Below are positions 15,785-19,759 of a stretch of 19,759 nt of DNA, one piece after another. Both the position numbers and the translations under genes were made by a program. The notes under the pieces were generated by a model, which made no database searches, had not been told where the DNA came from, and saw nothing but the letters and a program-made list of their open reading frames with translations. Each line of letters starts with the position of its first letter. Position 1 is the stretch's first letter. The DNA is taken from assembly GCA_963528625.1 (NCBI GenBank), contig CAURVQ010000029.1, positions 1 through 19,759 on the forward strand, written 5' to 3'. The stretch comes from CALHVR01 sp963528625. Its GTDB lineage: Bacteria > Fusobacteriota > Fusobacteriia > Fusobacteriales > Leptotrichiaceae.

Positions 15785-16408
15785 TTAAAATGTGTTAATA
15801 ACTAACATTAATACAAATTGGAAAATTGCAATAACTGCTCCTAAAATTCCTCCAATTATTTCAATATGTTTAAGTTCCTCTTTTGAAACTCTAAGAATTA
15901 TATCTTCTATTTCTTTAAGTGAAAAGTTTTCCATTTTTTCTAACATTATTTCTTTAAAATTAATTTTATCTTCCACTATCTTCACTATTTCCTCAACAAT
16001 TTCCTCTTTATTTTCTAAAATTGATTTTTTTACATATTCTTTTATTTTATCCATTAAAGAATCATTTACAAACATCTTTAACAACGGATTTTTTTCTAAA
16101 ATAGAATTTTTTAATTTCTCTCCAACAATTTTATCTAACAAATTATTTAAAATTTCTTCATCTATTTCTGAATTTTTAAATTTATTTACAATATCTGTCA
16201 TTGAAATCAATTCTTGCTCAACAACATCAGCTATATTTTCTATAATCTCATTTTTTCTTTTTGGTATCAATCCTTGTATCTTAAAAAATAAAAAATTCAT
16301 TTCTTTATACGGTCTAAACAATAATTTTATCGCTAAATAATTTGTAAACCATCCTATTAATGCTCCTACTGATATCATCATTATAAATTGTATTAATATT
16401 TTACTCAT
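15785..16408 (-). CDS. DUF445 membrane protein
   Basis: A 207-aa protein with an N-terminal membrane helix (about 4-24) that includes the family signature GALIGWFTNYLAIKLLFRP (15-33), a long charged helical middle (about 40-185, rich in Glu, Lys and Ile, probably coiled coil), and a C-terminal helix (GGILGAVIAIFQFVLMLVI, 186-204). This is the short form of DUF445; some relatives are nearly twice as long. No biochemical function is known for the family. The RBS is GGAGGG, four bases from ATG. It is the first gene after the promoter-like site at 16439, so it heads the ruvB-rsmE block. Confidence 0.8.
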   Translation of the reverse strand: MSKILIQFIMMISVGALIGWFTNYLAIKLLFRPYKEMNFLFFKIQGLIPKRKNEIIENIADVVEQELISMTDIVNKFKNSEIDEEILNNLLDKIVGEKLKNSILEKNPLLKMFVNDSLMDKIKEYVKKSILENKEEIVEEIVKIVEDKINFKEIMLEKMENFSLKEIEDIILRVSKEELKHIEIIGGILGAVIAIFQFVLMLVINTF

Positions 16409-16438
16409 TATCCCTCCAAATTTCTTTTATTACTCAGT

Positions 16439-16447
16439 ATTATAACA
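16439..16447 (-). promoter_or_regulatory. extended -10 promoter at the head of the DUF445-ruvB operon
   Basis: The minus strand reads TGTTATAAT: a TGn extension plus TATAAT (16439-16444). No good -35 hexamer is present at 16-18 bp. The start would fall near 16432, about 24 nt before the DUF445 ATG. Confidence 0.5.
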
Positions 16448-16509
16448 TTTTTTCATATTTTTTCCTAGTAAAATTTATACTACCATCCTTAAACAGCTTC
16501 TATATATTT

Positions 16510-17121
16510 TCATTTTTTTGTACATCTAAAAATCCTATATCCACCATCTATTTCTAATGTTTCACAATTTCCAAATATTTCCTCTAATTTTTTTTGTGTA
16601 CTTTTTGCTCCGTGTTTTGTTTGGATTACACAATAAAATTCTCCATTTTTATTTAGATGCTCAAAACTTTCTTCATAAATTTTAAAAATTGTCGCTTTCC
16701 CTGTTCTTATTGGAGGATTTGATAATATAACATCAAAATTACTTTTAATATTATCAAATGAAAATGATTTTATTTTAACATAATCTTTTATTCCTACTTT
16801 TTTTAAATTTTCTGAACTCAAATCTAAAGCTCTTTCATTTACATCTGATAAAGTTATATTAATTTTTTTTAAAAAAGTTTTAATTACAACTGATACAATC
16901 CCGTAGCCACACCCAATATCTAATACATCAAAAATTTCATTTTTTCTTTTTTCATTCTCTTTTAAAAAGACTTTAAGCATAACATCTGTCCCATAATCTA
17001 CCTTTGATTTTGAAAATACTCCATTATCTGTCGTAAATTCAAAGTTTTTATTATTTATTATATAATTTATATTTCTTTTATTAGATTTTATTTCTGGATT
17101 TTCTGAAAAATAATGATTCAT
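16510..17121 (-). CDS. RsmC/YbxB-like class I methyltransferase
   Basis: A 203-aa SAM-dependent methyltransferase of the small single-domain type related to the catalytic half of RsmC, which makes m2G in 16S rRNA. N-terminal HYFSENP and FTTDNGVFSKSKVDYGTDVML (29-49) are family hallmarks. SAM motif I is DIGCGYG at 68-74, the acidic motif II is SDVNERALDL at 92-101, and the catalytic NPPIRTG spans 135-141. NPP marks methylation of an exocyclic amine, with rRNA guanine the likely target. The RBS AAAGGAAAG is about five bases from ATG. It is transcribed divergently from the TtcA-like gene. Confidence 0.88.
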   Translation of the reverse strand: MNHYFSENPEIKSNKRNINYIINNKNFEFTTDNGVFSKSKVDYGTDVMLKVFLKENEKRKNEIFDVLDIGCGYGIVSVVIKTFLKKINITLSDVNERALDLSSENLKKVGIKDYVKIKSFSFDNIKSNFDVILSNPPIRTGKATIFKIYEESFEHLNKNGEFYCVIQTKHGAKSTQKKLEEIFGNCETLEIDGGYRIFRCTKK

Positions 17122-17151
17122 AATACTTTCCTTTCTTTGAAATATAAGCTT

Positions 17152-17160
17152 ATTATATCA
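17152..17160 (-). promoter_or_regulatory. extended -10 promoter for the RsmC-like gene
   Basis: The minus strand reads TGATATAAT with TATAAT at 17152-17157, about 31 bp before the ATG. The -35 region 17 bp upstream reads GTGAAA, a poor match. It shares the 160-bp divergent region with the plus-strand promoter at 17226. Confidence 0.5.
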
Positions 17161-17225
17161 TATTTATTGACATTTTTCACTTTTTTTCATCTCTCTATTT
17201 CAAAAATTTTATTAACAATATTCTA

Positions 17226-17254
17226 TTGAAATAAAAAGCAATTAATTATATAAT
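17226..17254 (+). promoter_or_regulatory. sigma70-type promoter of the TtcA-like gene
   Basis: TTGAAA (17226-17231), 17-bp spacer and a perfect TATAAT (17249-17254). The start would be near 17261, giving a leader of about 20 nt that contains AAAAGGAG seven bases before ATG. Confidence 0.75.
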
Positions 17255-17281
17255 AAAATATCATTTAAAAGGAGAAATTTA

Positions 17282-18163
17282 ATGGAAAATATAAATAAAA
17301 AAAATATATCTTCTTTAGGAGATACTCATTGTGAAACAGTGTTGCCTCTTGTTCCACTTCAACCACTTAAAGATATAGAAAGAAGTATTCAAAAAAAATA
17401 TCGTTCAGAACTTTGGTCGCCATTTGTCAGAGCATTAAAAGAGTTTGAAATGGTAAAAGATGGAGATAGAATTGCTGTTGCTATTTCAGGAGGAAAAGAC
17501 AGTTTAGTTTTATCAAAATTATTTCAAGAATTAAAAAGAGCAAGTAAGACTAATTTTGAATTAGTTTTCATATCAATGAATCCCGGATTTAACGATATAA
17601 ATTTAAGCAATCTTAAAAAAAATCTTGAATATTTGAATATTCCTTGCGAAATTTATAACGATAATATTTTTGAAATTGCAGAAAAAATTGCGAAAGATTA
17701 TCCTTGCTACATGTGTGCAAAAATGAGGCGTGGTAGCCTTTACACAAAAGCAACTTCACTTGGATGTAATAAATTAGCTTTAGGTCATCACTTTGATGAT
17801 GTTATTGAAACTATTTTAATGAGTATGTTTTATATGGGGAAATTTGAAACTATGTTACCAAAACTAAAAGCAGATAATTTTGAAATTGAATTAATTAGAC
17901 CTTTGTATTATGTAGAAGAAAAATCTATTATAAAATGGGTTCGTAATAGTGGTATTCTTCCTATGAATTGCGGTTGTACTGTCGCAGCTGGAAAAACTTC
18001 AAGCAAAAGGCGTGAAACGAAAGAGTTGTTAGCAGAACTTATTAAAAATAATCCTGATATAAAAAAACGTATTATTCAATCTACACAAAATGTCAATCTT
18101 GAAAAAATACTTGGTTGGAAATCTAATGGAGAAAAATTTTCTTTTTTAGATACTTTTAAATAA
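17282..18163 (+). CDS. ttcA: TtcA-like tRNA 2-thiocytidine synthetase (PP-loop, Fe-S)
   Basis: Likely adenylates and thiolates cytidine 32 of certain tRNAs using an iron-sulphur cluster. 293 aa: the PP-loop SGGKDS is at 69-74, CYMC gives Cys142 and Cys145 followed by the typical MRRGSLY (148-154), LGHHFDD is at 167-173, and the third cluster cysteine comes from NCGC (Cys230 or Cys232). The E. coli enzyme uses the same CxxC plus distal Cys arrangement. Residues 1-60 form an N-terminal extension with His16-Cys17 before a conserved-looking helical lead. It is the only plus-strand gene in the window and is monocistronic, ending before a strong hairpin at 18221. A different tRNA or another thiolation substrate within the TtcA/TtuA group is possible. 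Confidence 0.85.
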   Translation: MENINKKNISSLGDTHCETVLPLVPLQPLKDIERSIQKKYRSELWSPFVRALKEFEMVKDGDRIAVAISGGKDSLVLSKLFQELKRASKTNFELVFISMNPGFNDINLSNLKKNLEYLNIPCEIYNDNIFEIAEKIAKDYPCYMCAKMRRGSLYTKATSLGCNKLALGHHFDDVIETILMSMFYMGKFETMLPKLKADNFEIELIRPLYYVEEKSIIKWVRNSGILPMNCGCTVAAGKTSSKRRETKELLAELIKNNPDIKKRIIQSTQNVNLEKILGWKSNGEKFSFLDTFK

Positions 18164-18220
18164 TTAAAATTTCTATTTTAATATAAAATATTTCAATATA
18201 AAAAGGATAAGATTTAAAAC

Positions 18221-18273
18221 ATGTACCAACAAACTGGATAGAAAAATAAAAACAGTTTGGAGGTACATTTTTT
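18221..18273 (+). terminator. long hairpin with T6, probable terminator of the TtcA-like gene
   Basis: A 16-base left arm (18221-18236) pairs with 18253-18268 at 14 of 16 positions across a 16-nt loop and is followed by six T. It lies 57 bp after the stop. The arms begin TGTACC and end GGTACA, so the structure could also be a scar of two mobile-element ends. The rest of 18164-18310 is A/T-rich with nothing else recognised. Confidence 0.65.
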
Positions 18274-18310
18274 ATAAGGCTTTTTAAACTTATGCAATTT
18301 TTAGAATTTT

Positions 18311-18421
18311 CTATAAAATATAATATAATTCTATCCCTTTGACAATGTTAAATACACTAAAACCCTTTATTTTACAAAGTTTTTAAATATATTTGTAACC
18401 ATTATGTAGGTAACATCTATT
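18311..18421. repeat. 111-bp direct repeat, copy 1
   Basis: Aligns without gaps to 19607-19717 with 96 of 111 identities by manual count; 12 of the 15 differences are transitions. Similarity continues more weakly to about 18284 with a gap. On the minus strand it reads as the end-of-gene region seen in copy 2 (TAGATGTT...), an AAAACC/GGTTTT-type inverted repeat and a degenerate ELYYIL-stop frame. It lies in the 340-bp gap between the TtcA-like gene and the hypothetical gene. The remaining part (18422-18503) shows nothing recognisable. Confidence 0.85.
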
Positions 18422-18503
18422 TTTCGTTTTTCCTCAGTTTAAGAAGACATATTTTTTATACTTTACATAATTATTAATTCCATATCTTATTTTATAATTT
18501 ATA

Positions 18504-19286
18504 CTAATCGCCACTATACACTATTATATATTTTTTATTCTTTTTTTTCTGAATAAAAGTATTTAATTTAATTAATTCTTCTTTTGATACCTTTTCTTTA
18601 TCGACTGTTATAAGTATTGCTGGTCTATCAATTCCATTAAGTATTTCTTCTGGATTAATTTCGTTAAAATTTAAATTTTTTATTTTTTCATTCCTTGGAA
18701 TTATCTTATGCAAAACATTATAAGATTTACTCTCATTATCTATATAGTATAAACCTTTAATTTCTTCTATTACCTTATCATAATTATCTGAAATTATTAA
18801 TTTATTATTATACTCATATACTATACTTGGCTCTATTTTAATTTCATAATCATGTTTATACTCTTTTAAATTTTTTTCTAACGCTTCTTTTTCTTCATTT
18901 AAAAATTTATATTTCTGTTCTAAATATGGAGAAATTTTTGTTATAATAATAAAATAAGCAAATTCATTATCGTCTAAAAAATCTAAATTTTTATCAATTT
19001 CTGTAAATTTAATATCTTCTCCATATTTATTTTTTATATAATAAGTATATCTTTTAAAATCAATCGTATTTTCAACCTCAACTTTTATCTCATCGGGATT
19101 TAAAACTATATTCCTATTATTGTATAAGCTTTCAATAACTTGTTTTTTTGCCCTATTATTTCCAAAATTTGTTTCTATATTGATTGATAAAAGTATTGAA
19201 AAGAACAATATTTTTAACACAAAAACTAAAAATATTGATATTATTACTCCTAAAATTATACCTAAACCTATTATTATTTTTTTCAT
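18504..19286 (-). CDS. hypothetical membrane-anchored protein
   Basis: A 260-aa protein not recognised. Residues 4-35 form one long hydrophobic segment (membrane anchor or uncleaved signal). The rest is soluble, rich in Lys, Glu, Ile, Asn and Tyr, with a likely coiled-coil stretch at about 125-150 (LNEEKEALEKNLKEY) and a beta-rich C-terminal end (KKYIIVYSGD). It has no cysteines and no visible enzyme motif. Its ATG overlaps the stop of the preceding start-less frame by ATGA, and an AGGAAGG RBS lies in that frame, so the two were translated together. It sits between the two direct repeats. It may be the partner (for example an immunity-like protein) of the truncated upstream gene, but no sequence evidence proves this. 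It is very A/T-rich, like other accessory genes. Confidence 0.6.
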   Translation of the reverse strand: MKKIIIGLGIILGVIISIFLVFVLKILFFSILLSINIETNFGNNRAKKQVIESLYNNRNIVLNPDEIKVEVENTIDFKRYTYYIKNKYGEDIKFTEIDKNLDFLDDNEFAYFIIITKISPYLEQKYKFLNEEKEALEKNLKEYKHDYEIKIEPSIVYEYNNKLIISDNYDKVIEEIKGLYYIDNESKSYNVLHKIIPRNEKIKNLNFNEINPEEILNGIDRPAILITVDKEKVSKEELIKLNTFIQKKKNKKYIIVYSGD

Positions 19287-19678
19287 TTTTTACCTTCCTT
19301 TTTTATATTATTTTGAAAATATTTTTTAACATTATTGTTAAGTTTATCAACTTTATGAATCTTTTCTATATTTTTTGGTTTAATTAAGGTTGCTTTTTTC
19401 CATATTTTCATTAAATTATTATCTTTTTCAGTAATAAATTCATTAGTTGGATTTGTATAACCTAAACTTGGCTTAGCTCTAAAATCAATAGTACTATATA
19501 TTAATCCAGATGTTTCACGAGTTAATATTGCATCAGGGTTAGTTATCGCAAAGTAATCAACTGATATAGGTTTTTTACCATCTTTTTTGAGACTATGAAC
19601 TTTTTTCTGTAAAATATGATATAATTCTATCTCTTTGATAATATTAAATTTGATAAAACCCTTTATTTTAGAAGGTTT
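19283..19678 (-). pseudogene. start-less 131-codon frame, C-terminal fragment of an unknown protein
   Basis: An open frame from the TAA at 19679-19681 to the TGA at 19283-19285, with no ATG, GTG or TTG until the late Met90. The first 24 codons lie in direct repeat copy 2 (KIKGFIKFNIIKEIELYHILQ). After this comes sequence with gene-like amino-acid use: GKKPISVDYFAITNPDAILT at 34-53, ETSGLIYSTIDF at 55-66, AKPSLGYTNPTNEF at 68-81, then a Lys/Asn-rich tail. It ends with ATGA overlap onto the hypothetical gene. It looks like the C-terminal part of a larger protein that lost its front by recombination at the repeat, or a silent C-terminal cassette waiting to be joined to a full-length gene. No family is recognised. 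Confidence 0.6.
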
Positions 19679-19717
19679 TTAAATGTATTTGTAACCATTA
19701 CGTGGGCAACATCTATT
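19607..19717. repeat. 111-bp direct repeat, copy 2
   Basis: Same orientation as copy 1, offset by 1,296 bp. On the minus strand it begins at the stop codon of a gene entering the window (GAA-TAG) and ends inside the start-less frame at Gln24. It contains AAAACCTT/AAGGGTTTT arms (about 19659-19680), a weak terminator-like hairpin that fits a position just after a gene. Confidence 0.85.
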
Positions 19718-19759
19718 CTTTATTTACTAATGCCTCATAATTTAATATTGTCCATCTTA
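19713..19759 (-). CDS. C-terminal end of a gene cut by the window edge
   Basis: The minus-strand frame RWTILNYEALVNKE-stop is open from the window edge to TAG at 19713-19715. Only 14 residues are visible, so no family can be named, but the composition (Trp, Tyr, Ala, Leu) looks coding. The stop falls exactly where the direct repeat begins, which suggests that the repeat is the spacer following a gene. Confidence 0.35.
   Translation of the reverse strand, partial: RWTILNYEALVNKE

Noticed and set aside
15792..16340. A 182-codon plus-strand frame opposite the DUF445 gene
   Set aside because: It is the antisense shadow of a family-recognised membrane/coiled-coil gene; its Ser/Ile/Phe-rich composition is what the complement of Glu/Lys/Asn codons gives, and it has no RBS.
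18311..18410. An 11-codon ATG frame (MVTN...) present in both repeat copies as a conserved peptide
   Set aside because: The differences between copies in this frame are mostly amino-acid changing, so there is no sign of coding conservation.
18432..18503. About 30 open codons after the hypothetical gene, possibly a frameshifted extension
   Set aside because: The alternative frame is closed just upstream inside the gene and has no RBS or recognised sequence; chance is sufficient in A/T-rich DNA.
1..19759. CRISPR arrays, tRNA, rRNA and intact transposase genes
   Set aside because: No regularly spaced repeats, cloverleaf-like tRNA signatures, rRNA sequences or transposase frames were seen; only the two 111-bp repeats and the 11-bp triplicate were found.

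Overview
The window is strongly AT-rich chromosomal DNA with dense gene packing and almost all genes on the minus strand. The combination of very low GC, purine-rich Shine-Dalgarno sites, an outer-membrane beta-barrel protein with a signal peptide and C-terminal Phe, and Firmicute-like RNase J, YuiD and OatA-type proteins points to a diderm Fusobacteriota, probably Leptotrichiaceae. This is an inference from gene content; there is no rRNA or other marker here to prove it.

Layout, in the direction of minus-strand transcription (high to low coordinates). (1) 18164-19759 is an accessory island: two 111-bp direct repeats (about 86% identical) enclose a start-less 131-codon reading frame and an unrecognised membrane-anchored protein gene that overlaps it by ATGA. 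(2) At 17282-18163, on the plus strand and divergent, lies a TtcA-like tRNA thiolase. Facing it at 16510-17121 is an RsmC/YbxB-like methyltransferase. (3) 7637-16408 is a long co-directional housekeeping block: DUF445 membrane protein, ruvB, rsmE, a small lipoprotein, rsfS, mrdA (PBP2), rnj (RNase J), yhbY, a YuiD-like phosphatase-family protein and tlyA. It ends with the processing protease ctpA at 6297-7601. Only one promoter-like site is visible at its head (about 16439), so much of it may be one transcript or have weak internal starts. (4) rpmB (L28) and an outer-membrane protein gene each form a single-gene unit with a near-consensus TTGACA-17-TAAAAT promoter and an intrinsic terminator. 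(5) recG (extended -10 promoter) is followed by a separately promoted pair: a membrane-anchored SGNH hydrolase and an acyltransferase-SGNH fusion, likely cell-envelope O-acetylation genes.

Functionally the core block mixes ribosome and RNA modification (TtcA, RsmC-like, RsmE, RsfS, YhbY, TlyA, RNase J, L28), DNA branch migration (RuvB, RecG) and envelope growth or processing (PBP2, CtpA, OatA-like, SGNH, OMP). The part most likely to hold something undescribed is the repeat-bounded cassette at 18.2-19.7 kb. Its architecture resembles displaced C-terminal-domain/partner cassettes, but neither protein is recognised by eye, so that is only a hypothesis. No tRNA, rRNA, CRISPR array or intact transposase gene was found.
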